A DNA stretch of 64,000 nucleotides from Akkermansia muciniphila (GCF_900184965.1 NZ_FXYA01000162.1:1-64000); one strand, 5' to 3'. Counted from the stretch's first letter, positions 30,087 through 40,187 are shown. Numbers and translations: made by a program. Notes: generated from the sequence alone by a model not told the origin.

Positions 30087-31415
30087 TTAGGATTGAGGAA
30101 GAAGATGTTCTATGCGCAGGACGCGGGGTTCCGCCGCCACGCAGGAAATGCGGGTTATTTCCTCCAGCGCCTTCTGAAGCTGGCCCCACGGGCAGGAGTG
30201 GAGGATGAAAACGAGGTCGTTCCAGGGGGCTCCGCCCTCATCAATATGGCTGGGGAGGGAAGAGGTGGCGGAAATGCCGATGCCGAAGGTGGCCAGAATG
30301 CGGGCTATTTCCGCAATGACGCCCGGCTGGTCCACCACCTGGAAGCGGACGTAATACGGAGTGACCGTATCATTAATGTGCATGATCCCGCAGGCCTTGG
30401 CATAGGGATTGAAGCCCGTATGGTATTCCGGATAGCGGCTTTCCCGCATGGCGGTGATGACGTCGCTGATGACGGCGGAGGCTGTGGGGTTCTTGCCCGC
30501 TCCGCGGCCGTAAAACAGCGTTTCCCCCACAATATCCCCGTTGACGGAAATGGCGTTGAACACGCCGTTCACGGAAGCCAGGATGTGCCAGTCATGGACA
30601 AAACAGGGCTGGACGCGCAGTTCCAGGGCGTCTTCCTGCCCCTCATGGTATCGGATGACGACAAGGAGCTTGATGGTATAGCCCAGTTTTTTGGCAAACT
30701 CGAAATCCCGGCTGGTGATGTTCTCAATGCCTCTGACGTAAATTTTATCCGGGGAAATGGTTGTCCCGTAGGCCAGCATCGCCAGGATGAGCGCCTTGTG
30801 GGCGGCATCCCAGCCGTTGACGTCCAGGGAAGGGTCTTCTTCCGCGAAGCCCAGCTTCTGGGCCTGGGCCAGGGCGTCCGCGTAATCGGCCCCGTGTTCC
30901 CCCATGGCGGAAAGAATATAGTTGGACGTTCCGTTAATAATGCCCACAATGGAATTGATGTGGTTGCAAATCAGGGAATTCTGCAAGCTCTGGATAATGG
31001 GGATGCCGCCGCCGGCGGACGCTTCAAAATAAATGGGGGTGCCCATTTCCGCGGAGAGCTTGAAAATCTCCGCTCCGTACTCGGCCAGAAGAGCCTTGTT
31101 CCCCGTAACGACGGGCTTGCCGGCCCGGAGGGCCAGCGTCACCAGGTCGTAAGCCTGGCGCGTCCCTCCAATCAGCTCAATAATGATGTCTATTTCCGGG
31201 TCATTGACCAAATCCTGCCAATCGTCCGTCAGCAGTTCCCGGGGAACGACGGTTTCCCTGGGCTTTTCCAGGTTGCGCACGGCGATGCGCTTGAGCCTGA
31301 AAGGAATCTTGCTCCGGGCTTCCAGAAGGGCGTGATTGCGGCACAGCGTTTCATAAACGCCGGAACCGACCGTTCCCAGCCCGGCAAGCCCCAGTTGTAT
31401 AGGTTTTTCCGTCAT
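30087..31415 (-). CDS. hom: Homoserine dehydrogenase
   Basis: A 442-residue NAD(P)-dependent enzyme reducing aspartate semialdehyde to homoserine, the branch point towards Thr and Met. The start at 31415 (MTEKPIQLGLAG) places the Rossmann motif G-L-G-T-V-G-S-G at about 12-19. G-G-T-R at about 82, the V-T-G-N-K-A-L segment near 106 with the catalytic Lys, and a D-x-x-x-x-D-A-x-x-K-A-type site (D-V-N-G-W-D-A-A-H-K-A) near 215 follow. An ACT domain occupies roughly 350-430. With lysC (20 bp downstream) and metH nearby it forms an aspartate-family block. Confidence 0.95.
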   Translation of the reverse strand: MTEKPIQLGLAGLGTVGSGVYETLCRNHALLEARSKIPFRLKRIAVRNLEKPRETVVPRELLTDDWQDLVNDPEIDIIIELIGGTRQAYDLVTLALRAGKPVVTGNKALLAEYGAEIFKLSAEMGTPIYFEASAGGGIPIIQSLQNSLICNHINSIVGIINGTSNYILSAMGEHGADYADALAQAQKLGFAEEDPSLDVNGWDAAHKALILAMLAYGTTISPDKIYVRGIENITSRDFEFAKKLGYTIKLLVVIRYHEGQEDALELRVQPCFVHDWHILASVNGVFNAISVNGDIVGETLFYGRGAGKNPTASAVISDVITAMRESRYPEYHTGFNPYAKACGIMHINDTVTPYYVRFQVVDQPGVIAEIARILATFGIGISATSSLPSHIDEGGAPWNDLVFILHSCPWGQLQKALEEITRISCVAAEPRVLRIEHLLPQS

Positions 31416-31643
31416 TCCTGCCGGGGGATTATGCAAAAAAATCCCTGTAACGCAAGAGCTTTTACCGTCCCGGAATGCCGTATGCGAGCCGTTCATGGAG
31501 TACCTCTCTTTCCGGCCTTCTCCTTCACCACCGCATGCTTCATGCGCGGCAGTACGGCTGTTGGATTTTCAAGAATTTTGCGCGGATGATGGGAAATGGC
31601 GTTCAAGCGCGCTCCGGGAGAGGATGAATCCTGAAAAAGGCAA

Positions 31644-31669
31644 CAAAAAACCCTCCTTGAAGGAGGGTT
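31644..31669 (-). terminator. Terminator of tRNA-Gln
   Basis: A 9-bp stem (AACCCTCCT, 31649-31657, with 31661-31669) and a 3-base loop are followed on the minus strand by T6, starting five bases after the tRNA CCA end. Confidence 0.88.
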
Positions 31670-31673
31670 GGAT

Positions 31674-31748
31674 TGGCAGCCCCACCAGGACTCGAACCTA
31701 GAAATACTGAACCAAAATCAGGTGTGTTACCAATTACACTATGGGGCT
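31674..31748 (-). tRNA. tRNA-Gln (anticodon TTG)
   Basis: On the minus strand a complete cloverleaf can be drawn: acceptor AGCCCCA with TGGGGCT, D arm with GTAATTGGTAAC, anticodon loop TTTTGGT giving TTG, and T arm GGTTCGAGTCC. Discriminator base G73 is the glutamine identity base, and CCA is encoded. A promoter and a terminator flank it closely. Confidence 0.95.
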
Positions 31749-31781
31749 GTCTGCTCAGGCATTTCTGCCGTTGCGGGGCGT

Positions 31782-31810
31782 AGTAAACCACACGGGGCGC
31801 AGTCTGGCAA
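31782..31810 (-). promoter_or_regulatory. Promoter of tRNA-Gln
   Basis: On the minus strand TTGCCA (31810-31805), a 17-bp spacer and TTTACT (31787-31782) with a TGG extended -10 lie 34 bp before the tRNA. Confidence 0.5.
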
Positions 31811-31842
31811 GAGAAAAATGCCCTGTCTCCCTTGTTTGAAGG

Positions 31843-32346
31843 TCAATGCCCCGGCTTGATGACGCGTGTATAGCTCAACCGTTTGAACATCAGCATGGGT
31901 ATGGCTACGCCGATGACCAGGGAAAAGATGATGAAGAAGGCGGTGATGCCGTTTTTGCAGATGTCCACGATCAGCCGGTTCATGACGGCCGCGTCCTGGT
32001 TCTCCTGCATGAACTGCATCAGGGCCAGAATGGTCTTATAGGCGTACACGCCGGGAATCATGGGAAGCAGGGAAGGGAAAGCAAATATTTCCGCCGGGCA
32101 TTTTACCAGCTTGGCCGTCATGACGCCCAGCATGCCTATGGTGAAGGCGGCAATGAAGGTGGCGCTGGAAATGTCAATGGTCCAGGAATGCTGCATGTAA
32201 AAGCGGAAAGCGTGGCCGACGGCCGCCAGAACGGCGGAAACGGCAATGGCGCGCTTGGGCGGATTGGAGATGACGGCAAATCCCGTGGCGGCGATGGCAG
32301 CCATCAGCCCGTCCAGAAGGATGGATGAAATAAAATCCGGATTCAT
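31843..32346 (-). CDS. Threonine/serine exporter, ThrE_2 (DUF3815) half
   Basis: A 167-residue membrane protein with about five hydrophobic segments. The start at 32346 (MNPDFISSIL) overlaps the stop of the upstream half by ATGA. Family-typical segments are F-A-V-I-S-N-P-P-K near residue 23 and the loop P-S-L-L-P-M-I-P-G-V-Y-A-Y near 93. Together with the preceding DUF1212 protein it corresponds to the two halves of ThrE, which exports threonine and serine. Sitting next to metH, hom and lysC, it fits overflow control of aspartate-family amino acids, though direction and substrate are inferred. Confidence 0.85.
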   Translation of the reverse strand: MNPDFISSILLDGLMAAIAATGFAVISNPPKRAIAVSAVLAAVGHAFRFYMQHSWTIDISSATFIAAFTIGMLGVMTAKLVKCPAEIFAFPSLLPMIPGVYAYKTILALMQFMQENQDAAVMNRLIVDICKNGITAFFIIFSLVIGVAIPMLMFKRLSYTRVIKPGH

Positions 32347-33119
32347 AAGCTGTTTACCCCGACGATGAGCATGGTTGCGGAAAGGCCGATGGCGATGCAG
32401 ACGATCATCATGATGGAGTGGACGCCGCGGGAAATGCCCATCAGGATGTGGCCGTGCATCAGGTCCATAATGGAGTTGATCATCTGGACGCCGGGCACCA
32501 GGAACAGGACGCTGGTTGCCAGGGCGATCTGCGGTGTGGAGCCTATCTGGAAAAGGACGGCGCACGCGGCCGCCATGGAAGCGGTGAAGGCGGAAAGGAT
32601 GATGACCCCCAGCGGATTGTATTTCAGCCGGGTAAGCTGCTGCTTGGCCAGAAAGCCCAGCATGGTGGCGGCGAACACGGTCAGCATGGCCCACAGGTCT
32701 CCGTTAAACAGGCGGCAGAAGGCGGCGTTGCCCACGCTGACCAGGAGCAGGTCCGTCCAGCGGGAAAATCTTTTGGTGCGCACCATGGAGCGGAATGCCT
32801 GTTCCATTTCCGCAATGCTGACGTTGTTGTCCACCGGGAGCCAGCTCAATTCACTGAGCTGCTGGATCAGGTTCAGGTTGAACGCCAGAGGTTTCAGTTT
32901 CCGGACGGAGGTGCGGCGCAGCGTCTCGTCATCCTTGCAGATCAGGCTCATGGTGATATTGCGCTGGAAAATGGTCATGTCCGCGCTGTATCCATACGCG
33001 GCGGCAATGCGGGAAATATTGCGCACGGCGCGGTTGGTATGCACTCCCGCGCCCATGAGGGTGGTGGCGTATTCCAGCAGGAATTCCGAAAGGGCCTGTA
33101 TCTGGTCGGTATGCTGCAT
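32343..33119 (-). CDS. Threonine/serine exporter, DUF1212 (ThrE) half
   Basis: A 258-residue protein starting at 33119 (MQHTDQIQAL). The N-terminal cytoplasmic part (about 1-120) has the DUF1212 pattern G-A-G-V-H-T-N-R near residue 24. Five hydrophobic helices follow, with the family signature F-L-V-P-G-V-Q-M-I-N near 205. It begins 17 bp after metH and overlaps the ThrE_2 half by 4 bp, so metH and both exporter halves are probably one operon. Confidence 0.86.
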   Translation of the reverse strand: MQHTDQIQALSEFLLEYATTLMGAGVHTNRAVRNISRIAAAYGYSADMTIFQRNITMSLICKDDETLRRTSVRKLKPLAFNLNLIQQLSELSWLPVDNNVSIAEMEQAFRSMVRTKRFSRWTDLLLVSVGNAAFCRLFNGDLWAMLTVFAATMLGFLAKQQLTRLKYNPLGVIILSAFTASMAAACAVLFQIGSTPQIALATSVLFLVPGVQMINSIMDLMHGHILMGISRGVHSIMMIVCIAIGLSATMLIVGVNSL

Positions 33120-33136
33120 CAAAGGGAAAGGGGAGG

Positions 33137-36100
33137 TCAGGGCCGGGAGGCCCGCTTTCTGGAGGCGTAATCCTCCTGCTGGTCTTCCCCAGTGACGCCC
33201 ACGGAGAAATAAGTGCTTTCCGGATGGGAGAAGACGAGGGCGCAGACGGAAGAAACGGGCTGCATCATCCATGTTTCCGTCAGGCTCATGCCCGCTTCCT
33301 CCCGGGCGTGGAGCAGGGTGAAGACGGTTTCCTTTTCCTGGTGGTCCGGCTGGCTGGGGTACCCGCAGGCAGGACGCACGCCGGACCCTTCCGGAATATT
33401 CCACAAAAGGCGCAGCTTATCATGGGCGATGGCCGCGAAAGCCTCCACCAGGCGGTCCGCCAGAGAGCTGACCAGCAGGGCGCGGTAGGAGTCGTTTCTG
33501 GCTTCCCATTCCTTTGCCCAGCGGCGGGAGCCGTGGATGCTGACCGCCATGGCTCCTACGTAATCCCTGACGCCTTCGGGAGCGATGAAGTCCGCCAGCG
33601 CCAGCCGGGGTTTCCCCTGTTTGTCCAGTTGCTGGCGCTGCGTTAGCAGCGTAGCCAGGGGAATGGTTCTGGATTCATCCGCCCAGACGGTGATGTCGTC
33701 ATGACTGGCCGTTGAATTGGCCGGGAAAATGCCTATGACGCCGCGCGCCTGGTAGCGGTTTTCCTTCACGGCCTGTTCCAGCAGGCGGAGGGCGTCCTGG
33801 TACAGAGCCGCGGCCGCCTCAGCCTTGGACGGGTCCTTGGTGCGGAACTCCCGGCGGGCGCGGTCCCATGTGCCGTGCAGCTCCCAGGCGTGGAAAAAAG
33901 GCGTCCAGTCCATGCGCTCGATAAGCTCCTGAACAGTTACGTAATAACGCGGATCGTCACTGCAGCAGCCGCAGCTTACGGAGCTGTGCAGGCTGCCGAT
34001 GGAAACCGGGCCCAGACGGGCGGGAACGGGGGGGAGATAGCCGCCTTCCGCCCCCTTCCACCGCAATTCCCTGGCTTTCTCCAGGGGCAGGAGGTCTCGG
34101 ACTGGTTTGTTTTCATGATTGTTGCGCAATTCCTCCTGCCGGGCTTTCACGGCGGCAATGTAGGAATCCTTTTTTTCTCCCACCAGGGAGGCTGCTGCGG
34201 GCACCACCTGGGAGGCATCCTCCGTATGCACCACGGCTCCTTGATAATGGGGGGCTATTTTCAGGGCCGTGTGCAGGGCTGACGTCGTAGCTCCCCCCAC
34301 CATCAGGGGAATGGTCATCCCCCGGCGTTCCATTTCCGCGGCTACATGGGACATCTCCTCCAGAGAGGGGGTGATCAGCCCGGAAAGCATCACCAGATCC
34401 GCCTGTTCCGCTTCCGCCCGGTCCAGAATGGTATCGCAATGGACCATGACGCCTAGGTCAATCATTTCAAAACCATTGCAGCCCAACACCACGCCGACGA
34501 TATTCTTGCCGATGTCATGCACGTCCCCCTTCACAGTGGCGATCACGGCTTTTCCCGCCTTGGCGGCACCTTTGCTGTCCGCTTCTATATAGGGGGTGAG
34601 CCAGGCTACAGCCTGTTTCATGACGCGGGCGCTTTTCACCACCTGCGGCAGGAACATTTTGCCGTCCCCAAACAGTTGCCCCACAACCTTCATGCCGGCC
34701 ATCAGAGGGCCTTCAATCACGTTCAGCGGGGAACCCAGCTCCTGAAAAGCCTCCTCCGTATCCGCGTCAACAAATTCGGTAATGCCCTTGATGAGAGAAT
34801 ATTCCAGGCGTTTGGAGACGTCCTGCTCCCTCCAGGCCAGTACGTTTTTTTTCTCCTTTCCGTCTCCGGTTTTTTCCGCAGCCAGTTTTTCCGCGTAGTC
34901 CGTCAGGCGTTCCGTGGCGTCCGTCCTCCGGTTCAGCAGAACGTCTTCAATCAGCTTCAGCCTGTCCTTGGGAATATTGTCGTACACCTCCAGCATCCCG
35001 GCGTTCACGATGCACATGTCCAGCCCCTGCTGCGTAGCATGGTACAGGAAAGCGGAATGCATGGCTTCCCGCACCGGGTTGTTGCCGCGGAAGGCAAAGG
35101 AGACATTGGAAATGCCGCCGGAAATGTGGGCATGCGGCAGGTTCCGGGAAATCCAGCCTGCGGCCTTGAAGAAATCAAGAGCGTAATCGGCGTGTTCCGC
35201 AATGCCGGTGCCTACGGTCAGGACGTTCGGGTCAAAAATGATGTCTTCCGGAGGAAACTGCACCCGGTTTACCAGCAAGTCATAGGCCCGTCTGGAGATG
35301 CGGACGCGGTCCTCGTAATTGGCGGCCTGTCCCTGTTCGTCAAACGCCATGACCACGACCGCCGCGCCGTACTTTTTAATCAGCGCCGCTTTTTTCAGGA
35401 ATTCTTCTTCCCCCTCCTTCAGGGAAATGGAATTCACGATTCCCTTGCCCTGCATGCATTGGAGCCCTGCTTCCAGCACTTCCCATTTGGAGGAATCCAC
35501 CATGAAAGGAACGCGGGCGATATCCGGCTCTGCGGAAACAAGGTTCAGGAAGCGGACCATGGCCTGCGGCCCGTCGATCAGGCCGTCGTCAAAACAGAAA
35601 TCCAATACCAGCGCGCCATTTTCCACCTGCTGCCGGGCAATGGATACCGCTTCCTCGTAATTTCCTTCACGAATCTGGCGGGCGAACTTGGGGGAACCTG
35701 CCACGTTGCAGCGTTCCCCGACAAAGAGGGTGTTTTTTTCCCGCGTATGGTTGTACGCTTCATATCCGGACAGGCGAAGCGCGGGCGTTTGGGGAGCCGG
35801 AACGCGCGGAGGCATTCCTTCCACGGCAGCTGCAATGGCGCCGATGTGCTCCGGAGTGGTTCCACAGCAGCCGCCCACGATGTTCAGCAGGCCCTGGTCC
35901 GCGTATTCCTTCATGAACCGGGCCATGTCCGTCGGCAGAAGGTCGTAGCCGGTAGGGCTGAGCGGGTTGGGAAGCCCGGCATTCGCGTAAACGGACATGT
36001 GGCAATCCGCCAGTCCGGACAGTTCTTCCGCAAAGGGGCGCATCAGGTCCGGCCCCAGGGCGCAATTGATGCCTACGGAGAAGGGGCGCACGTGGCGGAT

Positions 36101-36898
36101 GGAATTCCAGAATGCTTCAATCGTCTGGCCGGACAGCGTGCGTCCGGCTTTGTCCGTCAGCGTGACGGACACCATGACCGGAACAGAGCTTTCCGGTTGT
36201 TCCTCAAAAATTTCTTCAATGGCGAACAGGGCAGCCTTGGCGTTCAGCGTGTCGAAAATCGTCTCCACCAGCAGCATGTCCACTCCCCCTTCCAGCAAAG
36301 CCAGCGCCTGATCCCGGTACGCCTGCCTGAGCTGGCGGAAATTCACGGCGCGGAAGCCGGGATCATTCACGTCGGGGGACAGGGAACAGGTGACGGGCAT
36401 GGGGCCGATGGAGCCGGCCACCAGACGGGGCTTGCCGTCTGCAGCTTCCGCTTCGTCGCACGCCTGCCGGGCGAGCGCGGCAGCAGACAGGTTCAATTCC
36501 CGGACAAGGGCTTTCAATTCGGGGGCGTCCACCACCTCCTGGAAATACTGCTGGTTCTTGTGGCTGCCTTCTTCCGGACGGCGCCAGAAATAATCATGCT
36601 GGCCGATGCTGGTGGCTCCGAATGTGCAGGTTTCCAGAATATCCGCCCGTCCCGTGTCCAGAAAGCGGCGGTGAATATCCAGAATAATATCCGGCCTAGT
36701 CAGAACCAGAAGGTCGTTATTATTCTTTAAATCGTTGGGATAGCGTGCCGCGTCCGCGAAACGTTCTCCGCGGTAATCCTTCTCTTCCAGTCTGAATTTT
36801 TGGATATTGGTGCCCATGGCGCCATCCAGGATGACAACCCTTTTACGTAACTGGTCTTTCAGGTAATCAAGGCGTTCTGTTCTGGATGATCTGCTCAT
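33137..36898 (-). CDS. metH: Cobalamin-dependent methionine synthase
   Basis: A 1,253-residue, full-length MetH that methylates homocysteine with 5-methyl-THF through methylcobalamin. Modules in order: a homocysteine-binding barrel with the zinc-site G-G-C-C-G-T-T-P near residue 340; a pterin-binding domain beginning E-R-C-N-V-A-G-S near 395; a B12 cap and Rossmann domain with G-D-V-H794-D-I-G, whose His is the cobalt ligand; and a C-terminal SAM-dependent reactivation domain with R-P-A-C-G-Y-P near 1175. All domains are present. It is followed closely by the split threonine exporter. No SAM or cobalamin riboswitch is recognisable upstream. Confidence 0.96.
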   Translation of the reverse strand: MSRSSRTERLDYLKDQLRKRVVILDGAMGTNIQKFRLEEKDYRGERFADAARYPNDLKNNNDLLVLTRPDIILDIHRRFLDTGRADILETCTFGATSIGQHDYFWRRPEEGSHKNQQYFQEVVDAPELKALVRELNLSAAALARQACDEAEAADGKPRLVAGSIGPMPVTCSLSPDVNDPGFRAVNFRQLRQAYRDQALALLEGGVDMLLVETIFDTLNAKAALFAIEEIFEEQPESSVPVMVSVTLTDKAGRTLSGQTIEAFWNSIRHVRPFSVGINCALGPDLMRPFAEELSGLADCHMSVYANAGLPNPLSPTGYDLLPTDMARFMKEYADQGLLNIVGGCCGTTPEHIGAIAAAVEGMPPRVPAPQTPALRLSGYEAYNHTREKNTLFVGERCNVAGSPKFARQIREGNYEEAVSIARQQVENGALVLDFCFDDGLIDGPQAMVRFLNLVSAEPDIARVPFMVDSSKWEVLEAGLQCMQGKGIVNSISLKEGEEEFLKKAALIKKYGAAVVVMAFDEQGQAANYEDRVRISRRAYDLLVNRVQFPPEDIIFDPNVLTVGTGIAEHADYALDFFKAAGWISRNLPHAHISGGISNVSFAFRGNNPVREAMHSAFLYHATQQGLDMCIVNAGMLEVYDNIPKDRLKLIEDVLLNRRTDATERLTDYAEKLAAEKTGDGKEKKNVLAWREQDVSKRLEYSLIKGITEFVDADTEEAFQELGSPLNVIEGPLMAGMKVVGQLFGDGKMFLPQVVKSARVMKQAVAWLTPYIEADSKGAAKAGKAVIATVKGDVHDIGKNIVGVVLGCNGFEMIDLGVMVHCDTILDRAEAEQADLVMLSGLITPSLEEMSHVAAEMERRGMTIPLMVGGATTSALHTALKIAPHYQGAVVHTEDASQVVPAAASLVGEKKDSYIAAVKARQEELRNNHENKPVRDLLPLEKARELRWKGAEGGYLPPVPARLGPVSIGSLHSSVSCGCCSDDPRYYVTVQELIERMDWTPFFHAWELHGTWDRARREFRTKDPSKAEAAAALYQDALRLLEQAVKENRYQARGVIGIFPANSTASHDDITVWADESRTIPLATLLTQRQQLDKQGKPRLALADFIAPEGVRDYVGAMAVSIHGSRRWAKEWEARNDSYRALLVSSLADRLVEAFAAIAHDKLRLLWNIPEGSGVRPACGYPSQPDHQEKETVFTLLHAREEAGMSLTETWMMQPVSSVCALVFSHPESTYFSVGVTGEDQQEDYASRKRASRP

Positions 36899-37351
36899 AT
36901 GGCGCGGAAAATCTACCGCCCGCCCGTCATTGGAACAAGGACAATTGTCGTCACGTTTTCCTCGTTCCGTTCCGGGGAAATGGTTTCAAGGGGGTGGAAA
37001 AGACATGGCGATGATTTACGGAAAGTAAAAAACGCCTGTGAAAAATCGTATGTTTCGTTCTGGATTTTTCGATGGCATAAGAAGCGTTCCCTGTTTTCTT
37101 CCCTTTCCATGCAGTCTTTCCTGTTTCATGTTTTTCCTGAGAAAAAAGAATGCGGGTTCTGAAAAAAGAGGGAAGATGTGTGAATAAAATGATAATAACA
37201 GGTGTATAACTGGACGGCCGTTGCTATTCCAATAACGGGAAAGTCATTCATGCCGGATAGCGGAACAGGGGATGAAAGTGTACTTTTCCAGTAAAATGAT
37301 TTGTTGGCAGGCGTTCTTAGCTACACTTGATGAATAAAAATCCCCTCAGAA
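36899..37351. other. Gene-free region upstream of metH
   Basis: About 450 bp of AT-rich sequence between the metH start and the PEP-CTERM pseudogene. Short frames exist on both strands but have no start context or coding character. It should contain the metH promoter, which I cannot place with confidence. Confidence 0.45.
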
Positions 37352-37726
37352 ATGAAGTCCGGCCTTCAGCTTGGAAATGGCCCCGTGTTCTCCCTGGGCT
37401 TTGGAGCATACAACACGCAAACGACGGCCTTCGGTTTTTCCACCACCACCAACACCTGGGCTTTTATTTCCTGGCGGAAGACGGCTCTACCTATGTGGAG
37501 ACATTCCTTGGAGACACGGCATTAGTCAATAAAACGGAAATCAACTATGAAAAGTCAGTTCTCTATTTGAACGGTCTCACCTTGGGAGGCTGGGCCAGCA
37601 CATCCGGCAACAGCTGTTCCATGACCATCGGTTCCCTCTCCATCCAGCCAGATTCCGGAACCGGCGACATCCTCTCTGGCGTTCCTGGGACTGGGAGGCC
37701 TTCTGGCAAGGCGCCGCAGACATTAA
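37352..37726 (+). pseudogene. Truncated, frameshifted PEP-CTERM protein gene
   Basis: Three pieces read as one degraded exported protein. The frame of the ATG at 37352 gives M-K-S-G-L-Q-L-G-N-G-P-V and N-T-W-A-F up to about 37465. The next frame gives Y-F-L-A-E-D-G-S-T-Y-V-E through G-S-L-S-I-Q up to about 37650. The first frame then returns with I-P-E-P-A-T-S-S-L-A-F, a hydrophobic stretch and R-R-R-R-H-stop at 37724-37726, a perfect PEP-CTERM tail. The 5' end lacks a signal peptide, and the first frame hits TAG soon after the first shift. The two shifts compensate each other. A sequencing error is possible but would need two events. Confidence 0.7.
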
Positions 37727-38583
37727 TGTCTGATTGTTTTTACCTCCCCCGGCAACATCTGGAAAGGTGGCAAACGCATCTGCTTTTGTCCAGCAACTCA
37801 GGTCTATTAAAAGCGCTGCTTCTTCCGTCTGTTGAAACTTTCCCGCGTTTCCGTATTTTTTTCCGTATATTCAACATCATTTATACGGTCAGAGGGTTAC
37901 GAGATACTGAATATACCCCCCCCTTCCTTTCAGAATATTTTATTGATTTTCTATGTTTTTTATAGAATGAATTTGCTGAATATCAACAGATGGAATCTTT
38001 TGAGAATCTCGCGGCAGGACTATTCTACATCATTTCTTATTTTTTAATCGTACTGAAAATGATTTCAAACTTGCTTTCTTCTGAAAAAAGGAATCGTCGT
38101 GCGGCTTCTTTTCACGTGAAAACGCTTATCTCTTGGCTCTTTGGGACAGGTGGCGTTTTATTCGAAATCACTCATTCAGGTATTCTCCTCGTAACACGGA
38201 TTTAGAATCCGCAGTTTCATTAATGATAAAAAATTTCAGGAGGGGAGAAGCATTTTTTCTAAACGGCAATGTCCGTTCCTTATGGACGGCAAGAAAGATA
38301 GATTATTGAAAATAAATGATTCTTGGATTTAAAAAAAGATATGAATAACAAAAATGCCTTCTTCCCTCTCTTGAAATTTTATCCTTCACATGAAAAGCTG
38401 AGAGTTTTTTGTATCCAAGATGGATATCCTCGAAGAACATCGGGATTTTTCTCAAATCTTTTCCTTTCAAGGTAGGAACTTGACTGCGGATTCTAAATCC
38501 GTTAGATTTGGATTCAGAAGGTGTTTTGGCATTTTTCTGTGTCAGGCCGCTTCAATTAACTACATGATAAACGACGAGAAAAG
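37727..38583. other. AT-rich gene-free stretch
   Basis: About 850 bp with base composition unlike the surrounding genes and no reliable frame on either strand. Short frames such as 37990-38205 encode hydrophobic but unconvincing peptides. It contains the inverted-repeat pair at 38196-38502. Confidence 0.5.
38196..38502. repeat. 20-bp inverted-repeat pair around an AT-rich core
   Basis: ACGGATTTAGAATCCGCAGT at 38196-38215 has a perfect reverse complement at 38483-38502. Each arm also contains a small hairpin (CGGATT, 3-base loop, AATCCG). The 267-bp core is AT-rich and non-coding. The organisation matches the pair at 10275-10520, which also has CGGAT/ATCCG hairpin arms and lies beside a PEP-CTERM gene. 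Confidence 0.6.
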
Positions 38584-38622
38584 ACCGGACTTCTCCCATA
38601 GGGGGGGGAGGTCCGGTTTTTT
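38584..38622 (+). terminator. Intrinsic terminator
   Basis: ACCGGAC (38584-38590) pairs with GTCCGGT (38611-38617), extended by partial CTCCC/GGGAG pairing, and is followed by T6 on the plus strand. No intact plus-strand gene is just upstream. It may serve convergent transcripts, since the minus side has a shorter T4 run facing the PA14 gene. Confidence 0.7.
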
Positions 38623-38740
38623 CGTATTGGAAATAATTGATGGATAGAGTTTGATGAAAAATATTCATTTTCTCATCGGCAAATTGATACTATCTCCTGA
38701 AAGCAGGGAAGGGCCGGAGGGAAGGTAATCAAAGGGCTTT

Positions 38741-39355
38741 TCAGTCCGCTTTGGCCGGGGATTGCTTTTTTTCTTCCGGCAGGATACCGGGCGGTATGAA
38801 CAGCGCCGTGGCAGGGATGATGACGGGAGAGGGGATGTCCGGTCCGGACCAGGCTACGGACATGTGGTCCGGGCCTCCATCCTCCTTGTGAATCACCTGA
38901 AGGAAATAAAACCGGTCCGCCTCCAGTTGGATAGGTTCGGAAGCCTGGTTGGGCTGATTGCCCCAATTATGGATGTCGGAATATCCTTTGACGGTAGCGA
39001 TGCAGGTCATGTCCTTCTGGGTAGCATCCTTGCCCAGCCATAATTCTGCGGAATCATCGGAAGACAGGTAAAGGCGGTACTTCCCGCTTGCCGGGACTTT
39101 CAGAAGGGCTGTGTAACGGGCCCCGTACCTGTCCCCCTGGTTTTCCACATCCAGATTGCTGATCGTGCGGACATCCGGGGCCGCCGTTTCAAAAATTTTC
39201 CTGTGGGTCAAATCCTTTACGGATGCTCCCGGAATGCCGAACCATAATTCCTGCACTACGCCGGGAGAAGGCTTTCCCTCCCCGGAAGAGCCGGAAGCCG
39301 TTTCCGTCAGCATGACGCCGCACAGAAAGCTCAGGATGGGTAGAATCATGTTCAT
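38741..39355 (-). CDS. Secreted PA14-domain protein
   Basis: A 204-residue product starting at 39355 (MNMILPILSFLCGVMLTETASG, a signal peptide). The mature part is a PA14 beta-barrel: G-V-V-Q-E-L-W-F-G-I-P-G near residue 32, A-L-L-K-V-P-A-S-G-K-Y-R-L-Y near 85 with the following S-S-D-D-S-A-E-L-W-L, then I-Q-L-E-A-D-R-F-Y-F-L and H-K-E-D-G-G-P-D-H. These match the core of PA14, usually a carbohydrate-binding module. No catalytic domain is attached. Surface glycan binding is the likely role. The small membrane protein gene lies 62 bp upstream in the same orientation. Confidence 0.82.
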   Translation of the reverse strand: MNMILPILSFLCGVMLTETASGSSGEGKPSPGVVQELWFGIPGASVKDLTHRKIFETAAPDVRTISNLDVENQGDRYGARYTALLKVPASGKYRLYLSSDDSAELWLGKDATQKDMTCIATVKGYSDIHNWGNQPNQASEPIQLEADRFYFLQVIHKEDGGPDHMSVAWSGPDIPSPVIIPATALFIPPGILPEEKKQSPAKAD

Positions 39356-39417
39356 GGCCGGAGACACTTTCCTGCAACGACTACGCCAGGAAGCAGGGCA
39401 GCCTTTCAAAAACGGCG

Positions 39418-39678
39418 TCATTCCCGGGGAATCTCCTGTTCATGGCCTCTGTCCTTTTGGCGGCTGGAACTGCTTCTCCAAATCATCCAGCCGATCAGGA
39501 ACGCCAGAACGCCCAGTCCGGCGACTCTGCGGGGTGTGGAGATGCCGCTGTCCTCCGCCTGGGCCGGCGGCCTTCCTGCAGCAGAAGTCTCCTGGGCATG
39601 AACGGAACCGGCCAGAAACAAAATTGCCAGAGCGCAGGCGAATATCATGCGATGAGTAAAAAGAGGGCGTTTCATCAT
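39418..39678 (-). CDS. Small exported single-span membrane protein
   Basis: An 86-residue protein with an N-terminal signal peptide (MMKRPLFTHRMIFACALAIL, then G-S-V-H-A), a short Ala/Pro/Gln-rich segment, a hydrophobic helix at about 52-67 (G-L-G-V-L-A-F-L-I-G-W-M-I-W) and a basic then acidic tail. The layout recalls surface-anchored proteins but no sorting motif is recognisable. It is upstream of the PA14 gene in the same direction and may be its operon partner. Confidence 0.6.
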   Translation of the reverse strand: MMKRPLFTHRMIFACALAILFLAGSVHAQETSAAGRPPAQAEDSGISTPRRVAGLGVLAFLIGWMIWRSSSSRQKDRGHEQEIPRE

Positions 39679-39825
39679 TTATGGAATGGTAAAACAGGAA
39701 TGAGTCTTATTCAAACACATTTGTTCAGACTGTCCCTGTTTTCGTCTGCATGGGATTTGCACCCCTTCCCAGATTCAGTATTTTCCGGAAAAATTATCCC
39801 GGAACAATTTTTTTGTAGAAAAAGC

Positions 39826-39854
39826 TTGCATGCCCGCTTTGGAAATGATAGATT
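39826..39854 (+). promoter_or_regulatory. Promoter of tRNA-Ala
   Basis: TTGCAT (39826-39831), a 17-bp spacer and TAGATT (39849-39854) with an adjoining TGA extended -10 lie 40 bp upstream of the tRNA, followed by a C-rich stretch where transcription would start. Confidence 0.45.
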
Positions 39855-39894
39855 TCCCCCGTCCTCAACAGGACGCACCAAGACGAAAGTCAAA

Positions 39895-39970
39895 GGGGTA
39901 TTAGCTCAGTTGGTAGAGCGCTTCAATGGCATTGAAGAGGTCAGCGGTTCGAACCCGCTATGCTCCACCA
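39895..39970 (+). tRNA. tRNA-Ala (anticodon GGC)
   Basis: A complete cloverleaf: acceptor GGGGTAT with ATGCTCC, which contains the G3-U70 wobble pair that is the alanine identity element; D arm AGCTCAGTTGGTAGAGC; anticodon stem CTTCA/TGAAG with loop ATGGCAT (GGC); T arm GCGGTTCGAACCCGC. Discriminator A and an encoded CCA complete it. Confidence 0.97.
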
Positions 39971-39973
39971 AAT

Positions 39974-40009
39974 AAAGGCCTTAAAGCGTTAACCGCTTTA
40001 AGGCCTTTT
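39974..40009 (+). terminator. Terminator of tRNA-Ala
   Basis: A perfect 15-bp stem (39974-39988 with 39994-40008) with a 5-base loop begins four bases after the CCA end. The T tail is short. Confidence 0.85.
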
Positions 40010-40187
40010 CCTTTGCCGGGCATGTTTTTTCACTTTATGAGCCTGAAAAAGCAAAAGGTTGGAAAGGTTTACAGTAATTCTGTTCGCTGCAGTAATTGCC
40101 GGGTGATGAGATGGGAATGGCGTATGTCTGTGGTTTGATCGCCGTCACTATTAAAAAGATCAATAGTTTCCGGAAAAGGGAATGAAG

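Noticed and set aside
36899-37162. 87-residue frame divergent from metH
   Set aside because: AT-rich, no domain, no similarity recognised; likely promoter region.
37990-38205. Hydrophobic 71-residue frame in the AT-rich gap
   Set aside because: Hydrophobicity follows from AT-rich codons; it runs into the inverted-repeat arm and has no conserved pattern.
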